Below are positions 25,292-35,572 of a stretch of 64,000 bases of DNA, in pieces. The stretch covers positions 682,001 through 746,000 of the forward strand of contig NZ_QCYH01000001.1 in NCBI RefSeq assembly GCF_003072125.1. Direction: 5' to 3'. A model generated the notes under the pieces. It did no database searches. It was not told the origin of the DNA and worked only from the letters and a program-made list of their open reading frames with translations. The DNA is from Pelagivirga sediminicola. Lineage in GTDB: Bacteria > Pseudomonadota > Alphaproteobacteria > Rhodobacterales > Rhodobacteraceae. Both the position numbers and the translations under genes were made by a program. The stretch's first letter is position 1. Every line of letters starts with the position of its first letter.

Positions 25292-25534
25292 CTATCCGCG
25301 CGGATCGTCCTGCGTGCGGGGCGCATCGGGGTCCGCCTGCCCAATGCCGAGAAAGACGAATTTCAGCGGCAACATCCAGGCGAACCCGACGAAGACATAG
25401 ACCAGAAGCGTCGCCCATCCCGGCAGCGCGGGCAGGACCGCGATCAGGCTGACCGCGGCCACGACATAGGCCGGCAGCCCGATCAGAAGGATCACCAGCG
25501 ACCAGCGCCGCCGCGCGGTATAGCTGAGGGGCAT
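25292..25534 (-). CDS. DUF2842 family membrane protein
   Basis: An 80-residue protein with two membrane helices (about 10-32 and 39-60). The family-typical segment WATLLVYVFVGFAWMLPLKFVF is split across helix 2 and its end. The C-terminus is short, charged and Pro/Asp-rich. DUF2842 is confined to alphaproteobacteria and has no assigned function. It lies 43 nt downstream of purA on the same strand and may share its transcript. Confidence 0.85.
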   Translation of the reverse strand: MPLSYTARRRWSLVILLIGLPAYVVAAVSLIAVLPALPGWATLLVYVFVGFAWMLPLKFVFLGIGQADPDAPRTQDDPRG

Positions 25535-25577
25535 GGGCGTCTCCTTTGCTGCGGGGCTTGCCTGCGCGGCCCCGGCG

Positions 25578-26873
25578 TCAGTCGGCGAAGGGGTCCGTGA
25601 CCAATATCGTGTCTTCGCGTTCCGGCGATGTGGACAATAGCGCGACGGGGCATTCGATCAACTCCTCGACGCGGCGCACGTATTTGATCGCGCCGGCAGG
25701 CAGGTCGGCCCAGCTGCGCGCGCCCTCGGTCGATTCGCTCCAGCCGGGCATCTCCTCGTAGATCGGCTTGCAGCGCCATTGCAGGTCAGAGGCGGTGGGC
25801 AGATATTCCAGCACCTCGCCGTCCAGCTCGTAGCCGGTGCAGATGCGCAAGGTCTCGAACCCGTCGAGCACGTCGAGTTTGGTCAGCGCGATGCCCTTGA
25901 CGCCCGAGGTCGCGCAGGTCTGGCGCACCAGCGCCGCGTCGAACCAGCCACAGCGCCGCTGGCGCCCCGTCACGGTGCCAAACTCGCGCCCCCGCTCGCC
26001 CAGCCGCTGGCCGTTGTCGTCGTCCAGCTCGGTCGGGAACGGCCCCTCGCCCACGCGGGTGGTGTAGGCCTTGACGATGCCCAGCACATAGTTGATCGCG
26101 CCGGGGCCGAGGCCGACGCCGGTCGCGGCCTGCCCCGCGATCACGTTGGAGGACGTGACAAAGGGATAGGTGCCGAAATCGATGTCCAGCAACGCGCCTT
26201 GCGCGCCCTCGAAAAGGATCCGCTTGCCGGCCTTGCGCTTGTCGTTCAGCACCTTCCAGACGGGCGCCGCGTATTGCAGGATCTCGGGCGCGATATCGCG
26301 CAGCTGCTGAACCAGCGCGTCGCGGTCCACCGGCTCGATCCCCAGTCCCCGGCGCAGCGGATCGTGATGCTGCAGCGCGCGGTCCACCCGCGCCTCCAGC
26401 GTGGCCAGATCGCCGAGGTCGGCCACCCGGACGGACCGGCGGCCGACCTTGTCCTCGTAGGCGGGGCCGATGCCGCGCCCGGTGGTGCCGATCTTGGTGC
26501 CCTTGCTGGCGGCCTCTTCGCGGGCGCGGTCCAACTCGCCATGGATGGGCAGGATCAGCGGCGTGTTCTCGGCGATCATCAGCGTCTCGGGCGTGATCTC
26601 GACCCCCTGCTCGCGGATCTTGGCGATCTCGGCCACAAGGTGCCATGGATCCAGCACAACGCCGTTGCCGATCACCGACAGCTTGCCGCCGCGCACCACG
26701 CCCGAGGGCAGCGCGTTCAGCTTGTAGACCTCGCCATCCACAACCAGCGTATGACCGGCATTATGCCCGCCCTGAAAGCGCGCGATGACATCGGACCGCT
26801 CGCTGAGCCAATCGACGATCTTGCCTTTTCCCTCGTCGCCCCACTGGGCGCCCACGACGACGACGTTTGCCAT
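25578..26873 (-). CDS. purA: Adenylosuccinate synthetase
   Basis: A 431-residue enzyme joining IMP and aspartate with GTP hydrolysis, the first committed step to AMP. Signatures are [14 protein letters not shown] at the N-terminus, [24 protein letters not shown] in the middle and [13 protein letters not shown] towards the C-terminus. The ATG at 26873 has GAGG 6 nt upstream; longer in-frame extensions lack family similarity. It is divergent from secG. Confidence 0.97.
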   Translation of the reverse strand: MANVVVVGAQWGDEGKGKIVDWLSERSDVIARFQGGHNAGHTLVVDGEVYKLNALPSGVVRGGKLSVIGNGVVLDPWHLVAEIAKIREQGVEITPETLMIAENTPLILPIHGELDRAREEAASKGTKIGTTGRGIGPAYEDKVGRRSVRVADLGDLATLEARVDRALQHHDPLRRGLGIEPVDRDALVQQLRDIAPEILQYAAPVWKVLNDKRKAGKRILFEGAQGALLDIDFGTYPFVTSSNVIAGQAATGVGLGPGAINYVLGIVKAYTTRVGEGPFPTELDDDNGQRLGERGREFGTVTGRQRRCGWFDAALVRQTCATSGVKGIALTKLDVLDGFETLRICTGYELDGEVLEYLPTASDLQWRCKPIYEEMPGWSESTEGARSWADLPAGAIKYVRRVEELIECPVALLSTSPEREDTILVTDPFAD

Positions 26874-27032
26874 GACGGACCTCATATCATTCCGGTAAAA
26901 CCCGCGCCCTTGTAGCGATGCCGGGCGGGGGGCGAAACCTCTAAAGCAGCGCGCCCGATTCATCGCCGCCCGATTTGGCGCAAATTGCCCGTGCCCGTCC
27001 GGCAACGCCCCGCCGCGCCCGCGCATGCCGGG

Positions 27033-27061
27033 TTGCGGGGCGCGGCGAAATTCCATAGATA
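27033..27061 (+). promoter_or_regulatory. Promoter of secG
   Basis: TTGCGG (27033-27038) and TAGATA (27056-27061) are separated by 17 nt. The predicted start is near 27068, about 39 nt before the secG ATG. Confidence 0.55.
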
Positions 27062-27106
27062 GCCCCCAACAGGTCATCAGACTTCCCCTACCCGGCAGGC
27101 CGCTCA

Positions 27107-27478
27107 ATGGAAAACGTCGTTCTCATCATCCACCTTCTTCTGGCACTGTCGCTGATCGGCGCGGTGCTGCTGCAACGCTCCGAAGGCGGCGGGCTTGGCA
27201 TGGGCGGCGGCGGAGGTGGCGGCGGCCGCGTCGCGGGCCGCTCGGCGGGCACGGCCATGGGCAAGCTGACATGGCTGCTGGCCGCTGCCTTCATCTGCAC
27301 CTCGATGGCGCTGACCATCATCGCGGCCAGCAATTCGGCAGGCGGATCGGTTCTGGACCGGCTGGTCGACGCGCCCGCCCGCACCGAGGCCCCGGACGAG
27401 ACGGACGCCGCCAGCGGCACCCTGCAGGCCCCCGGCGAGGACGACGCCGACGCCCCCCTGCTGCCCACGGCCGAGTAA
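27107..27478 (+). CDS. secG: Preprotein translocase subunit SecG
   Basis: A 123-residue membrane protein. Helix 1 spans about 3-21 ([19 protein letters not shown]). A Gly-rich cytoplasmic loop follows ([14 protein letters not shown]), then helix 2 near 48-70 and an acidic, Ala/Pro-rich C-terminal tail typical of alphaproteobacterial SecG. It assists SecYEG-dependent export. A strong hairpin terminator follows 16 nt after the stop, so secG is probably transcribed alone. Confidence 0.95.
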   Translation: MENVVLIIHLLLALSLIGAVLLQRSEGGGLGMGGGGGGGGRVAGRSAGTAMGKLTWLLAAAFICTSMALTIIAASNSAGGSVLDRLVDAPARTEAPDETDAASGTLQAPGEDDADAPLLPTAE

Positions 27479-27493
27479 TCCATTTCATGATCC

Positions 27494-27519
27494 GGGCCGC
27501 CCTTGTGCGGCCCTTTTTT
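27494..27519 (+). terminator. Rho-independent terminator of secG
   Basis: Stem GGGCCGC/GCGGCCC around loop CCTTGT, followed by six T residues. It lies directly after secG and before pyrG. Confidence 0.92.
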
Positions 27520-27657
27520 GAAAGCCCGCGGCGCTGTTGCGCGCGCCGCCCGAATCCTCTATGGCTCAAGTCCCGTGATGCTGCGGTTTCTTGATGCCGC
27601 AAACGCACAGAATCAGGCCCGTTTTCGAGGCCCATCATCACGGGGGACCGCCTGCCA

Positions 27658-29301
27658 ATGGCTCGTTATATCTTTATCACCGGCGGCGTCGTCTCCTCCC
27701 TCGGCAAGGGGCTTGCCTCGGCGGCGCTCGGCGCGCTTTTGCAGGCGCGCGGCTTTTCGGTGCGGCTGCGCAAGCTGGATCCCTACCTCAACGTCGATCC
27801 CGGCACGATGTCCCCGTTCGAGCATGGCGAGGTCTTCGTCACCGATGACGGCGCCGAAACCGATCTGGACCTTGGCCATTACGAGCGCTTCACGGGCGTT
27901 CCGGCCCGCATGACCGACAGCGTCAGTTCGGGGCGCATCTATTCCAACGTGCTGGAGAAGGAACGCCGCGGCGATTACCTTGGCAAGACGATACAGGTGG
28001 TTCCGCACGTCACCAACGAGATCAAGGAGTTCCTCGCCGTCGGCGCCGATGAGGTCGACTTCATGCTGTGCGAGATCGGCGGCACGGTGGGCGACATCGA
28101 AGGGCTGCCGTTTTTCGAGGCGATCCGCCAGTTCAGCCATGACCAGCCGCGCGGGCAGTGCATCTTCATGCATCTGACCTTGCTGCCCTATCTGGCCGCC
28201 TCGGGCGAGCTGAAGACCAAGCCCACCCAGCACAGCGTCAAGGAGCTTCAGTCGATCGGCATCGCGCCTGACATCCTTGTCTGCCGGTCCGAGCATCCGA
28301 TCCCCGAAAAGGAGCGCGAGAAGATCGCCCTTTTCTGCAACGTGCGCAAGGAAGCGGTCGTTGCCGCCTATGATCTGAAATCCATCTACGAGGCGCCGCT
28401 GGCCTATCACCACGAGGGGCTGGATCAGGCGGTGCTGGACGCGTTCCAGATCTCGCCCGCGCCGCGCCCCGACCTTGCGGTCTGGCAAGACGTGGCCGAC
28501 CGGATCCACAACACCGACGGCGAGGTGAACGTCGCCATCGTCGGCAAATACGTGCAGCTTGAGGATGCCTATAAATCCATCAAGGAGGCGCTGACCCATG
28601 GCGGCATGGCCAACCGCGTCAAGGTGAATGTCCAGTGGGTGGATGCGGAGGTTTTCGACACCGAAGACCCCGCGCGCCACCTTGAAGGGTTTCATGCCAT
28701 CCTCGTGCCCGGCGGCTTTGGCGAGCGCGGCACCGAGGGCAAGATCAAGGCCGCGCAGTTCGCCCGCGAACGCAAGATCCCCTACATGGGCATCTGCCTG
28801 GGCATGCAACTGGCCGTGATCGAGGCCGCGCGCAACGTCGCGGGCATCGCCACCGCCGGATCGGAGGAATTCGATCATGAGGCGGACGTGCGCCGGTTCG
28901 AGCCGGTGGTCTATCACCTCAAGGAATGGGTGCAGGGCAACGAGAAGGTCAAGCGCAAGGTGACGGACGACAAGGGCGGCACGATGCGCCTTGGCGCCTA
29001 TGACGCCGTCCTCGCCGAGGGCAGCCGCGTCGCCGAGATCTATGGCACCACCGCCATCGAGGAGCGTCACCGGCACCGTTATGAGGTAGACACCAAGTAC
29101 CGCGAAAAGCTGGAGGAGCACGGGCTGCGCTTTTCGGGCATGTCGCCCGACGGTCGCCTGCCCGAGATCGTGGAATGGGCCGATCATCCGTGGTTCATCG
29201 GGGTGCAGTTCCACCCCGAGCTGAAATCCAAGCCTTTCGCGCCTCACCCGCTTTTTGACGATTTCGTGCGCGCTGCGGTCGAGACATCGCGCCTCGTCTG
29301 A
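27658..29301 (+). CDS. pyrG: CTP synthase
   Basis: A 547-residue enzyme that aminates UTP to CTP. The N-terminal synthase half has [17 protein letters not shown] and the [13 protein letters not shown] motif. The C-terminal glutamine amidotransferase half has [13 protein letters not shown] with the catalytic Cys near residue 380, and QFHPELKS for the His-Glu pair. It is separated from secG by a terminator, so it should have its own promoter in the 180-nt gap. Confidence 0.98.
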   Translation: MARYIFITGGVVSSLGKGLASAALGALLQARGFSVRLRKLDPYLNVDPGTMSPFEHGEVFVTDDGAETDLDLGHYERFTGVPARMTDSVSSGRIYSNVLEKERRGDYLGKTIQVVPHVTNEIKEFLAVGADEVDFMLCEIGGTVGDIEGLPFFEAIRQFSHDQPRGQCIFMHLTLLPYLAASGELKTKPTQHSVKELQSIGIAPDILVCRSEHPIPEKEREKIALFCNVRKEAVVAAYDLKSIYEAPLAYHHEGLDQAVLDAFQISPAPRPDLAVWQDVADRIHNTDGEVNVAIVGKYVQLEDAYKSIKEALTHGGMANRVKVNVQWVDAEVFDTEDPARHLEGFHAILVPGGFGERGTEGKIKAAQFARERKIPYMGICLGMQLAVIEAARNVAGIATAGSEEFDHEADVRRFEPVVYHLKEWVQGNEKVKRKVTDDKGGTMRLGAYDAVLAEGSRVAEIYGTTAIEERHRHRYEVDTKYREKLEEHGLRFSGMSPDGRLPEIVEWADHPWFIGVQFHPELKSKPFAPHPLFDDFVRAAVETSRLV

Positions 29302-29398
29302 GACGATGCGCATGGGCAGGGTGGCGGATATGCCAACAGGATGAAGCAGGGCGCCCGGCCCCGCATTCACCCTGTCCGTGACTATGCCGGGCGCGGGA

Positions 29399-29695
29399 TC
29401 AGCGCTTGCGCAGATAGGCCCAGGAGACATAGCCGTTCAGCGCGGGCCCGTCCTTCATCGCCGCCTCGCACCAGCGGGTGCCGCCGGTCCGCTCGCATCC
29501 GTTCAGGCGCAGGACGGTGCCGTTCGGCAGCCCGGCAATGACGTCAAAGCCGGTGCCGGGCCCCGCGCGCAGCTTCAGCATGTCACCCTCCTCGACGCCA
29601 AAGACCTCGTAATAGCCCATGGGGCCGCCCATCGGCGCGCAGGCCGATAGCGCGAAAGGCAGTATGGCAAGGGCGGCGAAAATGGCTTTGTGCAT
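29399..29695 (-). CDS. SH3-domain lipoprotein
   Basis: A 98-residue exported protein. The signal peptide ends in FALSACAPMG, with the lipidated Cys at about 19. The mature part is one bacterial SH3 (SH3b) domain: MLKLRAGPGTGFDVIAGLPNGTVLRLNG, then WCEAAM and NGYVSWAYL. SH3b domains bind cell-wall or peptide ligands, and this protein is probably periplasm-facing. The ATG at 29695 is the only start giving a clean signal peptide. It lies 59 nt after recN and converges on pyrG. Confidence 0.87.
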   Translation of the reverse strand: MHKAIFAALAILPFALSACAPMGGPMGYYEVFGVEEGDMLKLRAGPGTGFDVIAGLPNGTVLRLNGCERTGGTRWCEAAMKDGPALNGYVSWAYLRKR

Positions 29696-29754
29696 GGCTG
29701 TCTCTCTTCTTCTGCTTTTGTTTTCCGGCCCGTGGCAGGCCGATGCGTGCGGCG

Positions 29755-31404
29755 TCAACCGGCCATCAACGCCTCGGCGGCGGCGCGGGCGGCAGGCGTG
29801 ATCGTGTCGCCCGACAGCATGCGCGCGATCTCGTCCACGCGGTCCGGCGCGCCGAGCGGCGTCACCGTCGACAGGGTCATGCCATCTTCCACCCGCTTTT
29901 CCACGCGCCAGTGATGCGCCGCCAACGCGGCCACCTGCGGGCTGTGCGTGACCACCAGAACCTGGCCGCCCCTTGCAAGATCCGCAAGGCGCCGCCCCAC
30001 CGCGTCCGCGGTGGCGCCACCGACGCCGCGGTCGATCTCGTCAAAGATCATGGTCAGTCCCGGCTGCGCGCCCGTCAGGCAGACCTTGAGCGCCAGCAAG
30101 AAGCGGCTGAGCTCGCCGCCCGAGGCGATCTTGGCCAGTGGCCCGGAGGGCGCGCCGGGGTTGGTGGCAACGCGAAAGGCGACCTCGTCGATGCCGTCGG
30201 GGCCGGGGGCCGTTTCGGTCATGGTCGTTTCGAACACAGCGCGCTCCATCTTGAGCGGGGCAAGCTCGGCCATGACGGCCGCGTCAAGGCGCCCGGCCGC
30301 TTCTGCGCGGGCGGCGCCGAGGGCGGCGGCGGCATCGTCATAGGCTTTGCCCGCGCGCTTCAGCTCGCCGCGCAACGCTTCGATCTGGGCATCGCCGGCA
30401 TCGAGCGCGGCAAGGCGGCGCTCCAGATTCGTGGCGAAATCCCCTAGCTCATCGGGGCCGACGCCGTGTTTGCGCGCCAATGCGCGGATCGCGAACAGCC
30501 GCTCTTCGGTGTCCTCCAGCTCTGCGGGGTTGAAGGCCAGCGCCTCGACACATTCGTCGACGCCGCGCGCGGCCTCGTCCAGCTCGACCAGAGCGCGCCC
30601 CAGCGCGGCAATCGGCGCGTCCAGCTGCCCCTTGACCTGCGCGGCCGCATCCTCCAGCCAGCGCAGCGCGTCGCCGGCCGCGCCCTCGGCGCCCTGCCCG
30701 CCCAGCGCCTCGGCGGCCTTGGCGATATCGCTGCGCACGCGCTCGGCGGCCTGCATCAGGCGGCGGCGGGCGTCCAGCTCGGCATCCTCGCCGGGCTCGG
30801 GCGCCAGCGCGCGCATTTCACCCACCGCATGGCGCAGGAATTCCTCCTCGCTGCGGATCGCCTCCAGCGCCGTTTCGGCGGATGCCAGCGCCTTGGCCGC
30901 CGCCTGACGGGCGCCCCAGGCCGCGCGCACATCGGCGCGCAGCGCGCCCAACTGGCCGTATTCATCCAGCAGCGCGCGGTGACCGCGCGCGTTCAGAAGG
31001 CCCCGGTCATCGTGCTGGCCGTGCAGCTCCACAAGCGTATCGCTGAGGCTGCGCAATACCTCGCCCGAGCAGCGCCGGTCATTGATCCACGCCGTCTTGC
31101 GCCCGTCCGCCGTATTGATGCGGCGCAGGATCAGCTCGTCCGAGGCTGGGATCCCGGCCTCCGCCAGCACGGCATGGGCCGCGTGACCCGCTGGCAGATC
31201 GAACACCGCCGTCACCTCGCCCTGATCGGCGCCGCTGCGCACCAGCTCGGCGCGCCCGCGCCAGCCCAGCACGAAACCCAGACTGTCCAGAAGGATGGAT
31301 TTGCCGGCACCCGTCTCGCCGGTCAGGGCATTGAGGCCGGGCTGGAACGTCAGATCCAGCCGGTCAATGATCAGCATGTCGCGTATATCAAGACTGCGCA
31401 GCAT
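29755..31404 (-). CDS. recN: DNA repair protein RecN
   Basis: A 549-residue SMC-like ATPase. The Walker A motif is GETGAGKSILLD near residues 29-40. A long coiled-coil region occupies the middle (about 150-370), and the ABC signature SGGELSRFLLALK and Walker B MIFDEIDRG lie towards the C-terminus. It helps repair double-strand breaks. The ATG at 31404 gives the canonical MLRSLDIRDMLIID start; an ATG six codons earlier is unlikely. It follows bamD by 45 nt, at the end of the second dcw block. Confidence 0.96.
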   Translation of the reverse strand: MLRSLDIRDMLIIDRLDLTFQPGLNALTGETGAGKSILLDSLGFVLGWRGRAELVRSGADQGEVTAVFDLPAGHAAHAVLAEAGIPASDELILRRINTADGRKTAWINDRRCSGEVLRSLSDTLVELHGQHDDRGLLNARGHRALLDEYGQLGALRADVRAAWGARQAAAKALASAETALEAIRSEEEFLRHAVGEMRALAPEPGEDAELDARRRLMQAAERVRSDIAKAAEALGGQGAEGAAGDALRWLEDAAAQVKGQLDAPIAALGRALVELDEAARGVDECVEALAFNPAELEDTEERLFAIRALARKHGVGPDELGDFATNLERRLAALDAGDAQIEALRGELKRAGKAYDDAAAALGAARAEAAGRLDAAVMAELAPLKMERAVFETTMTETAPGPDGIDEVAFRVATNPGAPSGPLAKIASGGELSRFLLALKVCLTGAQPGLTMIFDEIDRGVGGATADAVGRRLADLARGGQVLVVTHSPQVAALAAHHWRVEKRVEDGMTLSTVTPLGAPDRVDEIARMLSGDTITPAARAAAEALMAG

Positions 31405-31449
31405 TTCCGGGCCCCGTTGCACAGGCGGGCATCTGCCCGCCTCTTCCAG

Positions 31450-32337
31450 TTACAACCACTGGCCCTTGATCATCTGGCGATAGACCTGCGCCAGCCAGTT
31501 GTCGCCGCGCGCTTCCATCTTGAGGCCGCGGCTCGTCAGCAGGCGATAGCTGTCCTGATACCATGGCGTTGAACGGAAGTTGTGACCCAGGATCGCGCCG
31601 GCGGTCTGCGCCTCGTCCGTGAGGCCCAGCGACAGATACGCCTCGACCAGACGGTGCAATGCCTCGGCGGTGTGCGACGTGGTCTGGAAATCCTCCACCA
31701 CCACGCGGAAGCGGTTGATCGACGCGGTGAAGTGATCCCGCTTCAGGTAAAAGCGGCCCACCTCCATCTCCTTGGCCGCCAGATGGTCGAAGGCCAGATC
31801 GAATTTCAACATCGCCGAGCGCGCATATTCGCTGTCGGGATAGATCTCGATCACCTTGCGCAGCGCTTGCAGGGCCTGGAATGTCAGCCCCTGATCGCGC
31901 CCGACCTCGTCGATCTGGTCATAATAGCTGAGCGCCAGAAGATACTGCGCATAGGCGGCATCCTCGTCCGTCGGGTAAAAGTCGATATAGCGCTGCGCGG
32001 CGCTGCGGCTTTCCTCGTAGCTCTCGTCGAGATGATACGAGAACGCCTGCATGATGACCGCGCGTTTGGTCAGGTCCGAATAGGGATAAAGCCGCTCGAC
32101 CTCGGAAAAGCTCTGGGCGGCGAGGGCCGGCTTGTTGGCGGCCAGATCGTATTCGCCGCGCTCAAAGATTTGCTGGGCGGTGAACTGCTCATAGTCCACA
32201 TCGCCGCGCTCCACCTTGCCGGTGATGCCGCCACAAGACGCAAGCGCAGCTGTCAAAAGAAGCGCGCCGGTCAGGTTCGCCGCCTGTTTTGCCGCCAGTT
32301 TTGCGCGCCGTGTTGCGCCCTGTCTGCCAAACATCAT
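31450..32337 (-). CDS. bamD: Outer membrane assembly lipoprotein BamD
   Basis: A 295-residue lipoprotein. After a basic N-terminus the signal peptide ends LLTAALASCGG, with the lipidated Cys near 35. The mature protein is built of about five TPR repeats, recognisable from IFERGEYDLAANKPALAAQSFSEVERLYPYSD and later YPDSEYARSAMLKFDLA. BamD is an essential partner of BamA in beta-barrel insertion. The start is one of two adjacent ATGs (32337 or 32334). It lies downstream of lpxC and upstream of recN, the common alphaproteobacterial order. Confidence 0.95.
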   Translation of the reverse strand: MMFGRQGATRRAKLAAKQAANLTGALLLTAALASCGGITGKVERGDVDYEQFTAQQIFERGEYDLAANKPALAAQSFSEVERLYPYSDLTKRAVIMQAFSYHLDESYEESRSAAQRYIDFYPTDEDAAYAQYLLALSYYDQIDEVGRDQGLTFQALQALRKVIEIYPDSEYARSAMLKFDLAFDHLAAKEMEVGRFYLKRDHFTASINRFRVVVEDFQTTSHTAEALHRLVEAYLSLGLTDEAQTAGAILGHNFRSTPWYQDSYRLLTSRGLKMEARGDNWLAQVYRQMIKGQWL

Positions 32338-32488
32338 GCCTGCTCTGCCCTTATTCCCCGTTGATCGGGTTGTAGCCCAATCATCGGGCCTGTGCCAGCA
32401 CAGAAATCCGGCGCCGCCCAAGGGGTTGGCGTATTCCTGCGGGGGCGGCACTCACGCCCCGGCCGCACGGTTTTCGTCTCCGCCGCGA

Positions 32489-33409
32489 TCACGCGACCTG
32501 CGGCACTTCGCCCCAATGCACGCCCGCACCGGGCAAACGCGCCGCGAGGGCCGCATCGCAGGTCACCCATTCGACACAGCCGGGCCGGTCGAACAGCGCA
32601 TGAAGCAGATCATTGGTCAGCGCATGCCCTGCCAGATGCCCTTGATAATGCGCCAAAAGCGGCGCACCGGCCAGTGCCAGATCGCCGAGCGCATCCAGCA
32701 TCTTGTGGCGCACGGCCTCGTCGCGGTGGCGCAGGCCGCCGGGGCTGAGCACGTTGGCACCATCGACCACGACCGCGTTTTCCAGCGTGCCGCCCAGCGC
32801 AAGGCCGCTGGCATGCATCGCGTCCACATCCGCCTTGCGGCAGAATGTGCGGCTGTTGGCCAATTCGCGGACGAAGCTGCCATTGGCCATGTTCAGCGTC
32901 TTTTTCTGCACGCCGATCGCGGCATCATCGAAGGCGATGTCGAATTCGATCGTCAGCGTATCGTGCGGCGTCAGCCGCGCCCATGCCTCGCCGCGGCGCA
33001 CCGCAACCTCGCGCAGGACGCGCAGCGCACGGACGGGGCGGCTCTGGCGACGCATGCCGCAGCGCAGGATGCCTTCGACGAACTCGGCCGAGCTGCCATC
33101 GAGGATCGGGACCTCGGGGCCGTCGACCGTGACCAGCGCGTTATGAATGCCGCAGCCCATGAGGGCGGCCATCACATGCTCGACCGTCGAGATCTGCACG
33201 CCGTGGGCATTCTCAAGCCGCGTGCACAGCGGCGTCTGGTTCACGTTTGTCCACAGCGCCGGAATATCGCCGGTTCCGGCCGCACAATCCACGCGGCGAA
33301 AGACGATGCCGTGATCCACGGGCGCCGGACGGATCACCAGACGCGCGGCGCTGCCCGAATGCAGGCCGACACCGTCGAACGTGATGGGTCTGATAACCGT
33401 GGTTTGCAC
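32489..33409 (-). CDS. lpxC: UDP-3-O-acyl-N-acetylglucosamine deacetylase
   Basis: A 306-residue zinc deacetylase, the committed step of lipid A synthesis. Motifs seen are GVGLHSG near 14-20, STVEHVMAALMG (first zinc His and catalytic loop), the substrate-gripping FDIAFDDAAIG region, and RHKMLDALGDLALAG carrying the remaining His and Asp ligands. The start is GTG at 33409, preceded by GAGGG. A perfect TTAA-N7-TTAA site lies 55-69 nt upstream, and the ftsZ terminator separates it from ftsZ. Confidence 0.96.
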   Translation of the reverse strand: MQTTVIRPITFDGVGLHSGSAARLVIRPAPVDHGIVFRRVDCAAGTGDIPALWTNVNQTPLCTRLENAHGVQISTVEHVMAALMGCGIHNALVTVDGPEVPILDGSSAEFVEGILRCGMRRQSRPVRALRVLREVAVRRGEAWARLTPHDTLTIEFDIAFDDAAIGVQKKTLNMANGSFVRELANSRTFCRKADVDAMHASGLALGGTLENAVVVDGANVLSPGGLRHRDEAVRHKMLDALGDLALAGAPLLAHYQGHLAGHALTNDLLHALFDRPGCVEWVTCDAALAARLPGAGVHWGEVPQVA

Positions 33410-33463
33410 AATGCCCTCGTGAAGTCGGTTTTCATGGGTTCGCGGACGGGTGCCGCGAATTGG

Positions 33464-33478
33464 TTAAACAGGATTTAA
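33464..33478. promoter_or_regulatory. Full CtrA-type binding site upstream of lpxC
   Basis: TTAA-ACAGGAT-TTAA, a perfect match to the TTAA-N7-TTAA consensus of the cell-cycle regulator CtrA. It lies between the ftsZ terminator and the lpxC start. Confidence 0.6.
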
Positions 33479-33618
33479 GGCCTGTGCGCCGTGCGCTCAA
33501 CTCAATCTTTGCAACGGATTGAAACATGGCGCGCAGCCAAGCGGCAATATCCCGCCGAATTCGAAATAACCGCTTATAATCAGTCGGTTCCGCCGCGATC
33601 TTTACACGCCCGTTCACG

Positions 33619-33643
33619 AAAAAAGGCCGCCTTTGAGGCGGCC
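33619..33643 (-). terminator. Rho-independent terminator of ftsZ
   Basis: On the minus strand the stem GGCCGCC/GGCGGCC around a 5-nt loop is followed by six T residues, beginning 53 nt beyond the ftsZ stop. The A-tract on the plus strand is at 33619-33624. Confidence 0.9.
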
Positions 33644-33695
33644 TTTCATCACTGTATTGCATACATTGTTACCTACGCCGCCAGCGCGGCGCGGA

Positions 33696-35399
33696 TCAGT
33701 TGGCCTGACGTCGCAGGAAGGCCGGGATTTCGATCTGCTCGTCGCGCTCTTCGTCAGGCTCGACCGGCGCGGGCTGATGGGCCTGGACGCTGGGCTGCTG
33801 GCGGGGCTGGCGCGGCGCTTCGGCTTCCTGACCGTGGCCGGTCATCCGGTTGAGCAAGGAATTGATGCCAAAGCGCGGACGCTCGGCAGGCTGCTCGGCC
33901 GTGCGTGCCTGCTGTTGTGCCTGGCGCACCTGCGGGGTCTGCGCGCCCTCGGGCCGGCGCGAGGCCGCGTTGCCGACAGCGGTCTGCAGACGCGCAAGCG
34001 TTTCGGGCGAGGGCGTGCCGGGCGCCGGGGCGCGCGGTGCGACATAGGCCTGAAGCTCTTCCTCGTATTCTTCCTCGGCGGCCGTGGGGCGCGGGGCGTA
34101 GGCGGGGGGCGGCACGTCATTGTCGCTGCGCGCGGCGGGGCGGCCCTGCTCGGCGCGGCGCTCTTCGCGCGGCTCGAAAATGTCCTCCATCTGCTCCTCG
34201 GCGGCGGCGCGCTCGTCATCCATGGACGAGAACAGCGACGGCTCGGGCGCCTCTTCGCGGCGGGCGGCAGGCTGCTGCGGCTCGGGCTGGCGCGCGGGCT
34301 GCGATTGCGGCTGCGATGCGGCGACTGCGGGACGCGGCGCTTCCTCCTGCGGCGCGGGCTGCTCGCTCGACACATTCTGGCGCAGCGGCTCGGCCAGCGA
34401 GCGGCGCGGCACCGGCACTTCGGTCGTGGCCGGGGCGGCGTCGATGCCGGTGGCGACAACGCTGACGCGCATCATGCCTTCCATCGCGGGATCCATGGTC
34501 GAGCCGACGATAATGTTCGCCTCGGCGTCCACTTCCTCGCGGATGCGGTTCGCGGCCTCGTCCAGCTCGAACAGGGTCAGATCGGTGCCGCCGGTGATGT
34601 TGATCAGCACGCCCTTGGCGCCCTTGAGGCTGATTTCGTCCAGCAGCGGGTTGGCGATGGCCTTTTCGGCGGCCTGGATCGCGCGATCCTCGCCCTCGGC
34701 CTCGCCGGTGCCCATCATTGCCTTGCCCATCTCGTCCATCACCGCGCGCACGTCGGCAAAGTCGAGGTTGATCAGGCCGGGGCGCACCATCAGATCGGTC
34801 ACGCCCTTGACGCCCTGATAGAGAACGTCGTCGGCCATGCTGAAGGCTTCGGTAAACGTGGTCTTCTCATTCGCCAGGCGGAACAGGTTCTGGTTAGGAA
34901 TGATGATCAGCGTATCGACGACCTTTTGCAGCGCCTCGACGCCGTCCTCGGCCTGCTTCATCCGCTTGCCGCCCTCGAACTGGAAGGGCTTGGTCACGAC
35001 GCCGACGGTCAGAACGCCCAGCTCGCGCGCGGCCTGCGCGATGATCGGCGCGGCGCCGGTTCCGGTGCCGCCCCCCATGCCGGCAGTGATGAAGCACATA
35101 TGCGCGCCGGCCAGATGATCGACGATCTGTTCGATCGACTCCTCGGCGGCGGCGGCGCCGACCGAGGCACGGGCGCCCGCACCCAGCCCTTCGGTCACTT
35201 TCACGCCCAGCTGAATGCGATTTTCGGAATTCGACTGCTGCAGCGCCTGCGCGTCGGTATTCGCAACGACGAACTCGACCCCATCCAGCTGCTTTTCGAT
35301 CATGTTGTTGACCGCGTTACCGCCGGCGCCGCCAACACCGAAAACGGTGATCCGGGGCTTGAGGTCTTCGCGTCCGGGCATGGTGAGGTTCAATGTCAT
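33696..35399 (-). CDS. ftsZ: Cell division GTPase FtsZ
   Basis: A 567-residue tubulin homologue. The GTP-binding core occupies about 14-315, with [14 protein letters not shown] and the signature [10 protein letters not shown] (109-118). A disordered linker of about 200 residues follows, rich in Pro, Gln, Glu and Arg, far longer than the enterobacterial one. The extreme C-terminus [10 protein letters not shown] is the conserved peptide that binds FtsA and other partners. The ATG at 35399 gives the usual MTLNLTMPG start. It has its own 173-nt upstream gap with candidate regulatory repeats, and a strong terminator. Confidence 0.98.
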   Translation of the reverse strand: MTLNLTMPGREDLKPRITVFGVGGAGGNAVNNMIEKQLDGVEFVVANTDAQALQQSNSENRIQLGVKVTEGLGAGARASVGAAAAEESIEQIVDHLAGAHMCFITAGMGGGTGTGAAPIIAQAARELGVLTVGVVTKPFQFEGGKRMKQAEDGVEALQKVVDTLIIIPNQNLFRLANEKTTFTEAFSMADDVLYQGVKGVTDLMVRPGLINLDFADVRAVMDEMGKAMMGTGEAEGEDRAIQAAEKAIANPLLDEISLKGAKGVLINITGGTDLTLFELDEAANRIREEVDAEANIIVGSTMDPAMEGMMRVSVVATGIDAAPATTEVPVPRRSLAEPLRQNVSSEQPAPQEEAPRPAVAASQPQSQPARQPEPQQPAARREEAPEPSLFSSMDDERAAAEEQMEDIFEPREERRAEQGRPAARSDNDVPPPAYAPRPTAAEEEYEEELQAYVAPRAPAPGTPSPETLARLQTAVGNAASRRPEGAQTPQVRQAQQQARTAEQPAERPRFGINSLLNRMTGHGQEAEAPRQPRQQPSVQAHQPAPVEPDEERDEQIEIPAFLRRQAN

Positions 35400-35494
35400 T
35401 GCTCTGTCCGCCTGTGCTTGCGCCCACATTCGCGGGCCATTTTTCTGCCTTAATTCGCATTATTACCGAGATATGCCCGGATCGTCACCTAAAA

Positions 35495-35512
35495 AACACA
35501 AGTTCAACACAA
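35495..35512. promoter_or_regulatory. AACACAA direct repeats in the ftsZ promoter region
   Basis: Two copies of AACACAA, at 35495-35501 and 35506-35512, separated by GTTC with an 11-nt period. They lie in the AT-rich gap between ftsA and ftsZ, about 100 nt before the ftsZ start. This could be a regulator site; none is known to me. Confidence 0.35.
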
Positions 35513-35572
35513 AATATAGACCCTTTTTGACAGGTTTTCGCGGGATTTCGCCGACGACACCCTATTTAGCGG

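Noticed and set aside
26874..27107. Extended purA start covering the intergenic region
   Set aside because: The extra residues are unlike the family and overlap the secG promoter. The ATG at 26873 has a ribosome site and the canonical start.
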